Shown piece by piece: positions 19,222-31,103 of a stretch of DNA of 64,000 bases. The notes beneath the pieces are model-generated. The model was not told where the DNA came from, did no database searches, and worked only from the letters and a program-made list of their open reading frames with translations. Position numbers and translations under genes: made by a program. Source of the stretch: Cerasibacillus quisquiliarum (GTDB taxonomy: Bacteria; Bacillota; Bacilli; Bacillales; Amphibacillaceae). The first letter of the stretch is position 1. The number at the start of each line of letters is the position of its first letter. The stretch is from NCBI RefSeq assembly GCF_014202495.1, contig NZ_JACHHA010000001.1, positions 407,170 to 471,169 on the forward strand, read 5' to 3'.

Positions 19222-19263
19222 ACAACACCTTGAAGATGAGAAATTATTCAAGGTGTTGTTTAT
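19222..19263 (+). terminator. Terminator after the immunity remnant
   Basis: ACAACACCTTGAA / TTCAAGGTGTTGT stem with a 12-base loop, then TTATAAAAA. The structure is still intact, although the gene is broken. Confidence 0.7.
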
Positions 19264-19366
19264 AAAAACCCTATTTTTTCTGTGTTATTTATGGTAAAAA
19301 TTGGGGGCGTTCTTCGATCAAAATCTGTTTTCATTATTAGACTTTCTAGAATATGCAGCAATCTTT

Positions 19367-20254
19367 TCACTTGATATAATTACCCATCAAATCAATCAGT
19401 ACATCCGCAATGATTTTCCCAGCAGTTTTTGGTGCGACTTTACCTGGGATACCGAGCGCATGAATAGCTTTAATTCCTTTATTATGTGCTGTTGTAAAAT
19501 CAGTACCTCCTGGACTCGAAGCAAGGTCAATAATTAATGAATCCGAACCCATCTTTTCAATCAGCTTGTCATCAAGTACGAGATAAGGAACGGTATTGAT
19601 AACGATTTGAAACTGGTCAATGACTTCATAAATCTCATCAAAATAAATGCCTCTCATTCCCATTTCTTTTAACCGTGCCCTGTCTTTCGACTGCCTCACA
19701 CAAACAGTAACATGTGCACCAACAGCAGCAAACAATCTAGCGACAGACATACCAACACGACCGAAGCCTAGTACAAGAACATGGGAATCATGAATTGTTT
19801 CATCGGTGTGCTCCATGGCGATATGTAAAGTTCCTTCAGCTGTTGGAATTGAATTTAAAATAGCCACATCATCACGGTCAAATAATGTCACTAATGATCT
19901 ACTCGAATTCATCACCATTTGTTTTAAATACGCATTTGCCACACCTGTATAAATGATACATGTTTCTTTCGTTTTACTTAACATTTCTTCTGTTAAAACG
20001 AGTTCTGTATCAGCATATGGACTAAGTTCGACCACCCCTTGATCATTTACCCCAGAAACAGGTAAGATGATCGAATCAATGGTAGAAAAATCAATGTTCG
20101 CTAATCTGTCATGAGTCACATTGTGTAAGGAAAAAGCAAATTTCTCCCAACCGACAGCAATCACTTGAAAATCAGCTTTAGCAAATGACTGAACAACTTC
20201 TCTGTAACGCGCATCTCCACCAATCATTAATACACGATGTATGGTGGTTGTCAT
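19367..20254 (-). CDS. dpaA: Dipicolinate synthase subunit A
   Basis: One half of dipicolinate synthase (SpoVFA), which makes the spore-core dipicolinic acid from dihydrodipicolinate in the mother cell. The 295-aa protein has the DpaA N-terminal domain (MIGGDARYREVV near residues 10-21) and a C-terminal Rossmann domain with LGFGRVGMSVAR (~162-173) and the late SSPGGTDF and PGKVAPKTAG segments. The start ATG has AGAGGAGTTG upstream. The flavoprotein partner dpaB, normally the next gene, is absent here. dpaA is divergent from ddh. Confidence 0.92.
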   Translation of the reverse strand: MTTTIHRVLMIGGDARYREVVQSFAKADFQVIAVGWEKFAFSLHNVTHDRLANIDFSTIDSIILPVSGVNDQGVVELSPYADTELVLTEEMLSKTKETCIIYTGVANAYLKQMVMNSSRSLVTLFDRDDVAILNSIPTAEGTLHIAMEHTDETIHDSHVLVLGFGRVGMSVARLFAAVGAHVTVCVRQSKDRARLKEMGMRGIYFDEIYEVIDQFQIVINTVPYLVLDDKLIEKMGSDSLIIDLASSPGGTDFTTAHNKGIKAIHALGIPGKVAPKTAGKIIADVLIDLMGNYIK

Positions 20255-20331
20255 TTAAATCAACTCCTCTTGAAATGATATGTTTACGATAACAAATCAA
20301 TCGTTATGTTGCTTCATATATAGTAAAAATT

Positions 20332-20360
20332 TTGCTGAATATGTCTAAAACGACTATAAT
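20332..20360 (+). promoter_or_regulatory. Probable sigma-A promoter of ddh
   Basis: TTGCTG (20332-20337), 17-bp spacer, TATAAT (20355-20360), 26 bases before the ddh start. Confidence 0.65.
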
Positions 20361-20386
20361 TGTAACCGATAAAGGAGTGGCATACA

Positions 20387-21376
20387 ATGAAACAAAATGA
20401 AAAAATAAAGATCGGAATTATTGGATACGGTAATTTAGGTCGGGGAGCAGAATTGGCGGTTCAGAATAACCTTGATATGGAATTAGTCGGGATATTCACA
20501 AGAAGAGATCCAGCGACAATTAAAACAGCGACTCATCATGTCAAAGTTTACCCATATCATGATATAGAAAGTTTTAAGGGAAAAATTGATGTCATGGTAT
20601 TATGTGGTGGCTCAGCGAGTGATCTACCAAAAATGAGTCCCGAAGTAGTTGAACACTTTCCGATTGTTGATAGCTATGATAATCATGCAAAGATTCCTGA
20701 GCACTATGAGAGAGTGAATGAAGCTGCTCTAAAGGGAGGAAACACGGCTATCATCTCAACCGGTTGGGATCCTGGTTTGTTTTCTCTTAATCGCTTATTA
20801 GGAGAAATCGTCATTCCGAAAGGTGGGACACATACGTTTTGGGGAGAAGGCCTTAGTCAAGGTCATTCCGAAGCTGTTCGTCGTATAAAGGGTGTTAAAC
20901 ATGCGGTTCAATATACAGTTCCTATTGAATCAGTATTAGCTGATGCAAGACGTGGCAAAGGCGAAAACTTATCAGCAGCAGAACGGCATAAACGTGTTTG
21001 TTATGTCGTTGCTGATGAGAAAGAACATAAACGGATAGAGAAGGAAATTAAAACGATGCCTGATTATTTCGCACCATATGATACGACTGTTCACTTTATT
21101 GATGAAGCGACATTTTTCAATGAACATCAAAAAATGAAACACGGTGGCTTTGTCATTCGCTCTGGAAAAACAAGTCCAAATCATCAACAAACAGTAGAGT
21201 TCTCCCTTACACTAGAAAGTAATCCAGAATTTACTGCAAGTGTTTTAGTCGCATATGCACGTGCAGCTCATCGACTCCAGAAAAAAGGTGAAATAGGTGC
21301 GAAAACACCATTTGATGTTCCTTTTGCTTTGATGACAAATAAAACAACAGCCCAATTGATGAAAGAATTATTATAA
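20387..21376 (+). CDS. ddh: meso-Diaminopimelate D-dehydrogenase
   Basis: NADPH-dependent enzyme converting L-2-amino-6-oxopimelate (tetrahydrodipicolinate) plus ammonia to meso-diaminopimelate in one step, bypassing the acylated branches of lysine synthesis. The 329-aa length is typical. It has the N-terminal IGYGNLGRGAE dinucleotide motif (residues ~12-22), STGWDPGLFSLNR (~125-137) and HGGFVIRSGKT. The start ATG follows AAAGGAG. Ddh occurs in some Bacillaceae and Corynebacterium but not in B. subtilis. It shares the promoter region with dpaA, whose substrate comes from the same branch point. Confidence 0.93.
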   Translation: MKQNEKIKIGIIGYGNLGRGAELAVQNNLDMELVGIFTRRDPATIKTATHHVKVYPYHDIESFKGKIDVMVLCGGSASDLPKMSPEVVEHFPIVDSYDNHAKIPEHYERVNEAALKGGNTAIISTGWDPGLFSLNRLLGEIVIPKGGTHTFWGEGLSQGHSEAVRRIKGVKHAVQYTVPIESVLADARRGKGENLSAAERHKRVCYVVADEKEHKRIEKEIKTMPDYFAPYDTTVHFIDEATFFNEHQKMKHGGFVIRSGKTSPNHQQTVEFSLTLESNPEFTASVLVAYARAAHRLQKKGEIGAKTPFDVPFALMTNKTTAQLMKELL

Positions 21377-21393
21377 AAAAGGAAGACAATGAG

Positions 21394-21642
21394 ATGACCT
21401 TATATTTTTACATGCGTGAAAATTGTCCACTCTGTGAAGAGGCAGAGCAATTATTAGAAATGCTTCAATTAGACTATCACTTTACAATTGAGAAGAGAAA
21501 TATTGAAGAAGATGATCGCTGGTTAAGTCAATATCAAATGGAAATCCCCGTCGTTGAAATCGGGGAGGATGTTTTATATGGAAAAGACTTAAATTTACAT
21601 CAATTAGAAAAAAAGATTAAATCGTTAGGATATAAAAGTTGA
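21394..21642 (+). CDS. Glutaredoxin-family small thiol protein
   Basis: An 82-aa thioredoxin-fold protein with the redox motif CPLC (residues 11-14) and the cis-proline in EIPVVEIGEDVLYG. This matches the short glutaredoxin-like family (DUF836 type) seen in Bacillaceae; the physiological partner is unknown. It follows ddh by 17 bases and probably shares its transcript. A hairpin terminator follows. Confidence 0.8.
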   Translation: MTLYFYMRENCPLCEEAEQLLEMLQLDYHFTIEKRNIEEDDRWLSQYQMEIPVVEIGEDVLYGKDLNLHQLEKKIKSLGYKS

Positions 21643-21656
21643 AATATGGTATACTA

Positions 21657-21687
21657 AAAATAGGAAAAATATTTTTCCTATTTTTTT
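21657..21687 (+). terminator. Hairpin between the glutaredoxin gene and cggR
   Basis: AATAGGAAAAA pairs with TTTTTCCTATT around a 3-base loop, then TTTTT. It probably ends the ddh transcript. A TATACT at 21650-21655 would place a cggR start site inside this hairpin, so a role at the 5' end of the cggR mRNA is an alternative. Confidence 0.75.
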
Positions 21688-21695
21688 AAAACAAG

Positions 21696-21732
21696 CGGGA
21701 CACATTTGACCCGGGCGGGGTAAAAAACGACC
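21696..21732. promoter_or_regulatory. Candidate CggR operator
   Basis: CGGGACACATTTGACCCG (21696-21713) followed by CGGGCGGGG and a distal CGACC. CggR operators in Bacillus are built from CGGGAC-N6-TGTC type repeats between promoter and cggR; the GC-rich CGGG repeats stand out in this AT-rich region. Confidence 0.6.
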
Positions 21733-21752
21733 ATCTAAGAGGAGCTTATGAC

Positions 21753-22781
21753 ATGAATAGTTTACTTGACATACTAAAAAGAATATACCCGAATATGTTA
21801 CAAGATATGAAACAACGTTACGATCTAATGAGACATGTCAACTTGCTCCAACCAATCGGCAGGCGTTCATTGGCAGATGTTATGGGATTAACTGAACGTA
21901 CGATTCGTAGCGAGATAGAATTATTACAAGAACAGCGGATTTTGCATGTGACAAATAAAGGAATGTTTTTAACTCAGGAGGGTAAATATGTTTTAGAACA
22001 ACTTGTACCCTTTATTAAGGAGTTATCAGGTTTAAACGAGTTAGAACAAAAAGTAAAAAAACAATTAGGTTTAGAAAAAATCATTATTGTACCTGGTAAT
22101 AGTGATGAAGAGAAATGGGCTAAGCTAGAAATGGGAAGAGCCTGTGCGAATTATTTGGATTCTATTATGACACCAGAGGCAACGATTGCTGTTACTGGTG
22201 GCTCAACGATTGCAGCTGTAGCAGAACAAATGGAAGAAACAGACGGTGATAACCAATATCTCTTTGTTCCTGCACGCGGTGGATTTGGTGAAAATGTTGA
22301 GTATCAAGCAAATACAATCGTTGCTAAAATGGCTCAAAAAACAAACAGTTCGTATCGCATGCTTTTTATGCCTGACGTATTAAGTGAAGCGTCATTTAAT
22401 ACAATGCGTCATGAACCAGCAATTCACGCTGTATTAGAACGTATTAAGGAAGCGCAAATTGTCCTTCATGGATTAGGTGACGCTATCACGATGGCCCGAA
22501 GACGAGATACGCCACAAGCTATCATAGAGAAATTAATTGATGAAGAAGCTGTTGCTGAAGCATTCGGTTATTATTTTAATAAAAACGGTCATATCATTCA
22601 TCAAGTTGTTTCAACAGGCATTGATTTGGAGGATTTAGTTACAAAAGAACATGTCATTGCAGTTGCGGGAGGACTTTCTAAAGCTGAAGCCATTTCAGCC
22701 TATTTTAAAACTAGCTATAGCAAGACATTAATTACAGATGAAGGCGCAGCGATTGGTATATTAAGGGATGCTTCCCTTTAA
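21753..22781 (+). CDS. cggR: Central glycolytic genes regulator CggR
   Basis: SorC/DeoR-family repressor of the gapA operon, inactivated by fructose-1,6-bisphosphate. The 342-aa protein has an N-terminal winged helix-turn-helix (RRSLADVMGLTERTIRSEIE, residues ~38-57) and a C-terminal sugar-phosphate binding domain beginning near residue 90 with a TGGSTIAAVAEQM phosphate loop. The ATG follows AAGAGGAG. It is the first gene of the cggR-gapA-pgk-tpiA-gpmI-eno cluster. Confidence 0.95.
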   Translation: MNSLLDILKRIYPNMLQDMKQRYDLMRHVNLLQPIGRRSLADVMGLTERTIRSEIELLQEQRILHVTNKGMFLTQEGKYVLEQLVPFIKELSGLNELEQKVKKQLGLEKIIIVPGNSDEEKWAKLEMGRACANYLDSIMTPEATIAVTGGSTIAAVAEQMEETDGDNQYLFVPARGGFGENVEYQANTIVAKMAQKTNSSYRMLFMPDVLSEASFNTMRHEPAIHAVLERIKEAQIVLHGLGDAITMARRRDTPQAIIEKLIDEEAVAEAFGYYFNKNGHIIHQVVSTGIDLEDLVTKEHVIAVAGGLSKAEAISAYFKTSYSKTLITDEGAAIGILRDASL

Positions 22782-22805
22782 TATATAAAACGAAAGATTC
22801 ATTAA

Positions 22806-23825
<1,020 letters not shown>

Positions 23826-23830
23826 TATGA

Positions 23831-23859
23831 AAAAGAGGGAGAGCATTCCCTCTTTTTTT
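23831..23859 (+). terminator. Terminator between gapA and pgk
   Basis: AAAAGAGGGA / TCCCTCTTTT with a 6-base loop and seven Ts. Such a terminator gives a surplus of cggR-gapA message over the full operon. Confidence 0.85.
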
Positions 23860-23920
23860 ATTCTAAAAAGAAAACGTGAACTAGAAATGGATAATGAAAG
23901 CATTTTACGGGAAAAACTTA

Positions 23921-23926
23921 TATAAT
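23921..23926 (+). promoter_or_regulatory. -10 element of an internal pgk promoter
   Basis: TATAAT at 23921-23926, 39 bases before pgk. No strong -35 hexamer is seen. In Bacillus pgk to eno has its own constitutive promoter. Confidence 0.45.
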
Positions 23927-23964
23927 GGATGTGTACATATGATTTTTAAATGGGAGGCTATCCA

Positions 23965-25149
23965 GTGAATAAAAAAACTCTAAAAGATATTCAAGTTAAA
24001 GGAAAAAAAGTATTTTGCCGCGTTGACTTTAATGTACCGATGCAAGATGGCGACGTAACAGACGATACAAGAATTAGAGCAGCTTTGCCTACCATTAATT
24101 ATTTATCAGAAGCAGGCGCAAAAGTGATATTAGCTAGTCATTTAGGGCGCCCGAATGGACAAGTTGTAGAAGAATTACGTCTAGATCCTGTGGCGAAGCG
24201 CTTAAGTGATTTAACAGGAAAGGTCGTTCTAAAGACTGATAGCGTTTATGGTGATGAGGTGAATACAGCTATTTCTCAATTAGAAGATGGCGATATATTA
24301 CTGATAGAAAATGTACGTTTCCATCCAGGTGAAACAACGAATGATCCAAAATTAGTTGAAGCGTTTGCTGAAATGGCTGATATTTACGTGAATGATGCAT
24401 TCGGTACAGCCCATAGAGCGCATGCATCAACAGCTGGTGTTGCAGAAAAGTTGCCAGCTGTCGCGGGTTTTTTAATGGAAAAAGAAATAGCTGTTTTAAC
24501 GAAAGCATTAGAAGAACCAGAGCGTCCGTTTACAGCTATTATTGGTGGTGCTAAGGTCAAAGATAAAATCGATGTTATCGATAACTTTTTAGATAAAGTC
24601 GACTATTTACTTGTTGGTGGTGGTCTAGCTTACACTTTTATTAAAGCGAAAGGATATGATATCGGCAAATCATTACTTGAAGAAGATAAAATCGACTTAG
24701 CTAAGGAGTTTTTACAAAAAGCTGAAGAAAAAGGTGTTCAATTCATCATTCCGGAAGACACAGTAATTGCGGATCGGTTTAGTGAAGAAGCAGATACAAA
24801 AATTGTTTCTATTGAAGATATGCCAAACGACTGGCAAGGCTTAGATATTGGAATTAAAACACGTGAAACATTTGCTGACATTATTGCTAAATCAAAACTC
24901 GTTATTTGGAATGGACCGATGGGTGTATTTGAGATGAATCCTTTTGCAGGTGGAACCCGTGCTGTCGCAAAATCACTTGCCGAAGCAGATGGTTTTACTA
25001 TAATTGGTGGTGGGGATTCTGCAGCAGCTGTAGAAAAGTTTGGACTTAGTGATCAAATGGATCACGTCTCAACAGGTGGCGGTGCGTCTTTAGAATTTAT
25101 GGAAGGAAAAGAACTTCCGGGAATTAAGGCTCTTGATGATAAAGAATAA
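23965..25149 (+). CDS. pgk: Phosphoglycerate kinase
   Basis: Transfers phosphate from 1,3-bisphosphoglycerate to ADP. The protein is 394 aa, the usual bacillar length, when started at GTG 23965, which has TGGGAGG 7 bases upstream; the ATG at 23950 lies before that site. Motifs are VDFNVPM near residue 20, ASHLGRPNG near 57-65, and the C-terminal GGGDSAAA nucleotide loop with the [10 protein letters not shown] segment. It is the first gene downstream of the internal terminator. Confidence 0.97.
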   Translation: MNKKTLKDIQVKGKKVFCRVDFNVPMQDGDVTDDTRIRAALPTINYLSEAGAKVILASHLGRPNGQVVEELRLDPVAKRLSDLTGKVVLKTDSVYGDEVNTAISQLEDGDILLIENVRFHPGETTNDPKLVEAFAEMADIYVNDAFGTAHRAHASTAGVAEKLPAVAGFLMEKEIAVLTKALEEPERPFTAIIGGAKVKDKIDVIDNFLDKVDYLLVGGGLAYTFIKAKGYDIGKSLLEEDKIDLAKEFLQKAEEKGVQFIIPEDTVIADRFSEEADTKIVSIEDMPNDWQGLDIGIKTRETFADIIAKSKLVIWNGPMGVFEMNPFAGGTRAVAKSLAEADGFTIIGGGDSAAAVEKFGLSDQMDHVSTGGGASLEFMEGKELPGIKALDDKE

Positions 25150-25190
25150 TGAGCAAGCCCTTTTAAAAAAACAATCAAGAGGTGGTTTGA

Positions 25191-25952
25191 ATGAGAAGGA
25201 AGGTTATTGCAGGTAATTGGAAGATGAATAAAACAATTGCCGAAGCTCATGCTTTTATTGAACAAGTTAAAGAACGATTACCTAAATCAGATCAAGTTGA
25301 AGCGATTGTTTGTGCACCATTTATCCATTTACCTTTATTAGTAGAAAAAGCGAAAGGCACAAACTTAAAAATAGCTGCACAAAATATGCATGAGCAAGAA
25401 AGCGGTGCGTTCACAGGAGAAGTAAGTCCGACCATGTTAAAAGATATCGGCGTCACCCATGTCATTATCGGTCATTCTGAGCGCCGAGAATATTTTGCCG
25501 AAACCGATGAAACTGTTAATAAAAAAGTTCATGCAGCATTTAAACACGGATTAACACCAATTGTATGTGTAGGTGAAACATTGGAGCAACGAGAAGCAAA
25601 TGAAACGAAAGAACAAGTCGCATCACAAGTAAAAAAGGCTATTGCTCGTTTAACAGATGAACAGGTTAGAGAAGTCATTATCGCTTATGAACCAATTTGG
25701 GCGATCGGAACTGGAAAAACAGCATCAAGTGCAGATGCTAATGAAGTATGTCAACATATTCGTGAGACAATAGAAAAAGAAACATCGGCAAATATAGCTA
25801 ACAAAGTCATCATTCAATATGGTGGTAGTGTGAAGCCGACCAATATAGATGAATTATTGGCACAATCAGATATTGATGGAGCATTAGTAGGAGGAGCAAG
25901 TTTAGAAGCTGGGTCTTTCTTACAGCTTGTGGAGGCAGGAACGAATGAATGA
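25191..25952 (+). CDS. tpiA: Triosephosphate isomerase
   Basis: TIM-barrel enzyme interconverting DHAP and glyceraldehyde-3-phosphate. The 253-aa protein has the N-terminal GNWKMNK (residues ~8-14), the electrophile His in IIGHSERR, and the catalytic Glu in [11 protein letters not shown] (~167-177). Start ATG with GAGGTGG upstream. The stop overlaps the gpmI start by 8 bases. Confidence 0.97.
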   Translation: MRRKVIAGNWKMNKTIAEAHAFIEQVKERLPKSDQVEAIVCAPFIHLPLLVEKAKGTNLKIAAQNMHEQESGAFTGEVSPTMLKDIGVTHVIIGHSERREYFAETDETVNKKVHAAFKHGLTPIVCVGETLEQREANETKEQVASQVKKAIARLTDEQVREVIIAYEPIWAIGTGKTASSADANEVCQHIRETIEKETSANIANKVIIQYGGSVKPTNIDELLAQSDIDGALVGGASLEAGSFLQLVEAGTNE

Positions 25953-27486
25953 ACGTAAAGCACCAACCGCATTGATCATTTTAGATGGGTTTGCCCTTCG
26001 AGATGAAGTGATTGGTAATGCGGTTAAACAAGCAAATAAACCAAATTTTGATCGTTATTGGAAAATGTACCCACATAACCAACTTAAAGCGAGTGGTGAG
26101 GCTGTCGGTTTACCTAACGGTCAAATGGGAAATTCAGAAGTTGGTCACTTAAATATCGGAGCTGGGAGAATTGTTTACCAAAGCTTAACACGAATTAATT
26201 TGTCTATTGAGAGCGGAGAATTTTTTAAAAAAGATGTCTTTCTTGAAGCGATGCATGAAGCTAAGAAGAATGGAAAAAGTGTGCATTTGCTAGGTCTTCT
26301 TTCCGATGGCGGTGTACATAGTGATATCCATCATTTATTTGCTTTATTAAAGTTAGCAAAACAAGAAGGCATTAAAGATGTGTTTATTCACGCATTTCTC
26401 GATGGGCGTGATGTGCCACCGACATCGGCAAAGAAATATATCGAGATGACAGAAGCGAAGATAAAAGAATATGGCGTCGGAAAAATAGCAACAATCTCTG
26501 GACGTTATTATTCAATGGACCGAGATCGCCGTTGGGAACGTGTGAAGAAATCTTATGATGCAATGGTATATGGCCAAGGTCCACAATACCATCATCCATA
26601 TGATGTGATTGACGATTCATATGAGCATGGAATTCATGATGAATTTGTAATACCTTCTGTATTGACAGATACGTCTGGTCAACCGATTGCGACAATTCAA
26701 GACGGTGATTCCATTATTTTTTATAATTTCCGACCAGATCGAGCTATTCAAATTTCTCGTACTTTCACTGAACATAGCTTTGATGAATTTGAGCGTGGAG
26801 AAAATCGACCAACAGATATCCATTTTGTTATGTTAACAAAATATGCTGACTCGATAAACGGTGCTGTTGCTTATGGTCCTGTAGGATTAGAACAGACTGT
26901 CGGAGAAGTTATTTCAAAGCACAATCTCACTCAATTACGGATAGCTGAGACTGAAAAATATCCACATGTCACCTATTTTATGAACGGTGGGCGACATGAA
27001 GAATTTCCTGGTGAGAAACGTATTTTAATAGATTCACCGAAAGTTGCTACTTATGACTTAAAACCAGAAATGAGTGCTTATGAAGTAACAGATGCATTAT
27101 TAAAAGTGCTTGATGAAGGAACGACTGATGCGATTATACTTAACTTTGCCAATCCTGATATGGTCGGCCATTCTGGAAAGTTAGAGCCGACGATTAAAGC
27201 GATTGAAGCGGTTGATGAATGTTTAGGAAGAATTGTCGATCGCATCATTGAATTAGGTGGACACGCCATTATTACAGCTGACCATGGTAATTCAGATGAA
27301 GTCGTAACAGTTGATGGAAAACCTATGACAACACATACGACAAATCCCGTCCCAGTTATTGTGACTAAACAAGGGATTGAATTACGAGATGGTGGTATTT
27401 TAGCTGATTTAGCTCCGACGTTATTAGATTTATTAAATATAGATAAACCAAATGAAATGACAGGAACATCATTAATTAAAAAATAA
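25945..27486 (+). CDS. gpmI: 2,3-Bisphosphoglycerate-independent phosphoglycerate mutase
   Basis: Manganese-dependent alkaline-phosphatase-superfamily mutase (3-PG to 2-PG). The protein is 513 aa from ATG 25945, which has GGAGGCAG upstream inside tpiA; the frame opens 18 bases earlier at a TTG. The phosphoserine is Ser64 in GNSEVGH and the C-terminal metal ligands lie in ADHGNSDE. Its Mn requirement makes it pH-sensitive in sporulating Bacillus. Confidence 0.96.
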   Translation: MNERKAPTALIILDGFALRDEVIGNAVKQANKPNFDRYWKMYPHNQLKASGEAVGLPNGQMGNSEVGHLNIGAGRIVYQSLTRINLSIESGEFFKKDVFLEAMHEAKKNGKSVHLLGLLSDGGVHSDIHHLFALLKLAKQEGIKDVFIHAFLDGRDVPPTSAKKYIEMTEAKIKEYGVGKIATISGRYYSMDRDRRWERVKKSYDAMVYGQGPQYHHPYDVIDDSYEHGIHDEFVIPSVLTDTSGQPIATIQDGDSIIFYNFRPDRAIQISRTFTEHSFDEFERGENRPTDIHFVMLTKYADSINGAVAYGPVGLEQTVGEVISKHNLTQLRIAETEKYPHVTYFMNGGRHEEFPGEKRILIDSPKVATYDLKPEMSAYEVTDALLKVLDEGTTDAIILNFANPDMVGHSGKLEPTIKAIEAVDECLGRIVDRIIELGGHAIITADHGNSDEVVTVDGKPMTTHTTNPVPVIVTKQGIELRDGGILADLAPTLLDLLNIDKPNEMTGTSLIKK

Positions 27487-28788
<1,302 letters not shown>

Positions 28789-28808
28789 GACTTAAGATAA
28801 ATGCCTAT

Positions 28809-28852
28809 AAATAGCACAGTCCCATAGCTAGGAGCTGTGCTATTTATTTTCT
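28809..28852 (+). terminator. Terminator after eno
   Basis: AAATAGCACAG pairs with CTGTGCTATTT around a 15-base loop, then ATTTTCTT. Confidence 0.8.
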
Positions 28853-28864
28853 TAGTGGTGTGGA

Positions 28865-29228
28865 AGTCTCAACGTATAGTCTCGTTGTTCGACTACGTCT
28901 CGAGATTTCGTATTGGCGCTTCAACGTAAAGTCTCGCAGTTCAAACATGTCTTGAGAGTACAAATTCTCGCTTCAACGTATAGTCTCGCAGTTCAAACTC
29001 GTCTCGAGAGTACAAATTATCGCTTCAATGTATAGTCTCGCAGTTCAAACTCGTCTCGAGAGTACAAATTATCGCTTCAATGTATAGTCTCGCAGCTCAA
29101 ACATGTCTTGAGAGTACAAATTATCGCTTCAATGTATAGTCTCGCAGTTCAAACTCGTCTCGAGAGTACAAATTGTCGCTTTAACGTATAGTCTCGCTGC
29201 TTAATTTTGTAGTGAGCGTTTACATTGA
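28865..29228. repeat. Tandem array of seven 52-bp units
   Basis: Unit starts fall at 28865, 28917, 28969, 29021, 29073, 29125 and 29177, exactly 52 bases apart. The shared core is CGCTTCAAYGTATAGTCTCG followed by CAGTTCAAAC and CTCGAGAGTACAAATT. The four central units are nearly identical; the first and last are degenerate. Within a unit AGTCTCG and CGAGAGT can pair with one mismatch, giving a weak hairpin. Copies are contiguous, with no spacers. The array lies between convergent eno and ptsI, and relatives occur at 48966-49075 and 63845-64000. Confidence 0.95.
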
Positions 29229-29301
29229 CGTTCTGAATATCGTGTTTTTTAAAAATTTTAGTGAGAAGCAGTTGAGATGACAATACGACGCTTTGATGAT
29301 A

Positions 29302-29329
29302 TAAAAAAGGAATGCCCTTAGGACATTCT
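29302..29329 (-). terminator. Terminator after ptsI
   Basis: On the minus strand, GAATG / CATTC flank a short loop that also contains the partly pairing TCCTAAGGG, followed by CTTTTTTAT, 13 bases after the ptsI stop. Confidence 0.65.
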
Positions 29330-29342
29330 CAACATAACAAAA

Positions 29343-31055
29343 TTATTTTAACTTCGACTTGATTAATGAGACGACTTCTTCTGCTGTACCCATTGCTAAT
29401 GCGTCATGGGCAACTATTTCCATATCAGCTTTTGACAAGTCACGGATTTGAGACCTTGCGGGTAAAATCGAAGACGCACTCATACTAAATTCGTCTAATC
29501 CGAGTCCAAGTAAAAGCGGGATAGCAAGCGGATCTTCTGCCATTTCACCACACATGCCGACCCATTTACCTTCATTATGAGCTGCTTCAATCACTTGATG
29601 AACAAGGTTTAAAATTGCAGGATGATACGGTTGATATAAATATGCAACTCGTTCATTCATACGATCTGCCGCCATTGTATATTGAATCAAATCATTTGTT
29701 CCTATACTGAAAAAGTCGACTTCCTTGGCAAACTGCTTAGCTAAAACAGCAGTTGAAGGAATCTCAACCATAATACCAACCTCTATTGAAGGAGAAACGA
29801 TAACACCTTCATCTTGCAACGCATTCTTTTCTTCTAGTAAAATTCCTTTCGCTTGTCTAAACTCTTCTAAAGCAGCGACCATCGGGAACATGATCTTTAA
29901 GTTCCCATGTACACTTGCCCGGAGTAAAGCTCGCAGTTGTGGCCGGAATATATGTTCATTTTCTAAGCAAAAGCGGATCGCTCGAAAGCCTAAAAAAGGA
30001 TTCATCTCTTCAGGTAATTGTAAATAATCGATTTCTTTATCGCCACCAATATCTAATGTTCTTACAATAACTGGTTTTCCATTCATCGCTTCTAAAACGG
30101 TTTTATATGCTTTATATTGTTCATCTTCAGAGGGCAACGTCGATTTGCCCATGAATAAAAATTCAGTACGATAAAGACCGATACCTTCACCACCGTTTTC
30201 AAGCACAGCTCGTACATCGTCTGGTGAGCCGATATTAGCAGCTAATTCAACTTGTATGCCATCTTTTGAAATGGATTGTTCATTTTTCAAAGTTGACCAA
30301 ATCTGTTTCTGTTTTTTAAATGCAATTTGTTTTTCCTTATATATTTCTTTAAGTTCATTTGAAGGATTAATGATCACTTGTCCGTTATTGCCATCAATGA
30401 TTAAACAATCTCCTTGCTTTGTTAAAGCGGTAATCTCTTTTGTTCCAACGACAGCAGGTATTTCCAAAGAGCGTGCCATAATAGCGGAGTGGGACGTTTT
30501 ACCTCCTATATTCGTGGCAAAACCTTTGACATATTTTCGATTGAGCTGGGCGGTATGAGAGGGTGTTAAATCGTGTGCTACAACGATGACTTCTTCGTTA
30601 ATTAATGCTGGATTCGGAAGAGTAACTCCCAATAAGTGAGCCATCACTCGTTTTGAAACGTCTTTAATATCAGCAGCTCTTTCACGCATGTATTCATTAT
30701 CCATATTTTCAAAGAGATTCATAAAAAACTTGCTAACCTCATCTAAGGCAGCTTCGGCTGATAAATGATCTTCAGTTATTTTATCTTTTATTTGCTTAAT
30801 AAACTCAGGGTCTTCGAGAACGAGGAGATGAGCAGAAAAGATCTCAGCATGTTCTATTCCAAGTGTATTTTCAGTATGAGTGCGTATGGCTTGTAAGTCT
30901 TCTTTTGTAACATGTAATGCATCGTTTAAGCGATGTACTTCATCATAAGGATTATTGGTATTTGTTTGATCGTATGTTAAATCTGGTTCGATCAAATGGT
31001 ATACTTTTGCCATTGCTATACCGTTTGAGGCAGGGATACCAGTTATTTTTTTCAT
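29343..31055 (-). CDS. ptsI: Phosphoenolpyruvate-protein phosphotransferase (PTS enzyme I)
   Basis: Cytoplasmic entry enzyme of the PTS: takes phosphate from phosphoenolpyruvate and passes it to His15 of HPr. The protein is 570 aa from the ATG at 31055, placed 10 bases after AAAGG; an ATG three codons earlier abuts that site. The active His189 lies in [13 protein letters not shown]; the PEP-binding GGDKEID and GTNDLIQY motifs follow in the C-terminal barrel. ptsH is not next to it, unlike the usual ptsHI operon, and the gene stands alone between a terminator and a hydrolase. Confidence 0.95.
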   Translation of the reverse strand: MKKITGIPASNGIAMAKVYHLIEPDLTYDQTNTNNPYDEVHRLNDALHVTKEDLQAIRTHTENTLGIEHAEIFSAHLLVLEDPEFIKQIKDKITEDHLSAEAALDEVSKFFMNLFENMDNEYMRERAADIKDVSKRVMAHLLGVTLPNPALINEEVIVVAHDLTPSHTAQLNRKYVKGFATNIGGKTSHSAIMARSLEIPAVVGTKEITALTKQGDCLIIDGNNGQVIINPSNELKEIYKEKQIAFKKQKQIWSTLKNEQSISKDGIQVELAANIGSPDDVRAVLENGGEGIGLYRTEFLFMGKSTLPSEDEQYKAYKTVLEAMNGKPVIVRTLDIGGDKEIDYLQLPEEMNPFLGFRAIRFCLENEHIFRPQLRALLRASVHGNLKIMFPMVAALEEFRQAKGILLEEKNALQDEGVIVSPSIEVGIMVEIPSTAVLAKQFAKEVDFFSIGTNDLIQYTMAADRMNERVAYLYQPYHPAILNLVHQVIEAAHNEGKWVGMCGEMAEDPLAIPLLLGLGLDEFSMSASSILPARSQIRDLSKADMEIVAHDALAMGTAEEVVSLIKSKLK

Positions 31056-31103
31056 TTCAATCATCCTTTAGATTTATTTCCATCTATTTTACATGATAGA
31101 TAA

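Noticed and set aside
20255..20331. Sigma-K promoter for dpaA
   Set aside because: CATATCAT fits the -10 pattern, but no AC element lies at the required distance upstream.
28865..29228. CRISPR array
   Set aside because: The 52-bp units are directly adjacent and near-identical along their whole length, so there are no variable spacers, and no cas genes are nearby.
29725..30027. 100-aa plus-strand ORF inside ptsI
   Set aside because: Antisense shadow of the ptsI coding sequence, like many other opposite-strand ORFs in gpmI, fadN and rnr.
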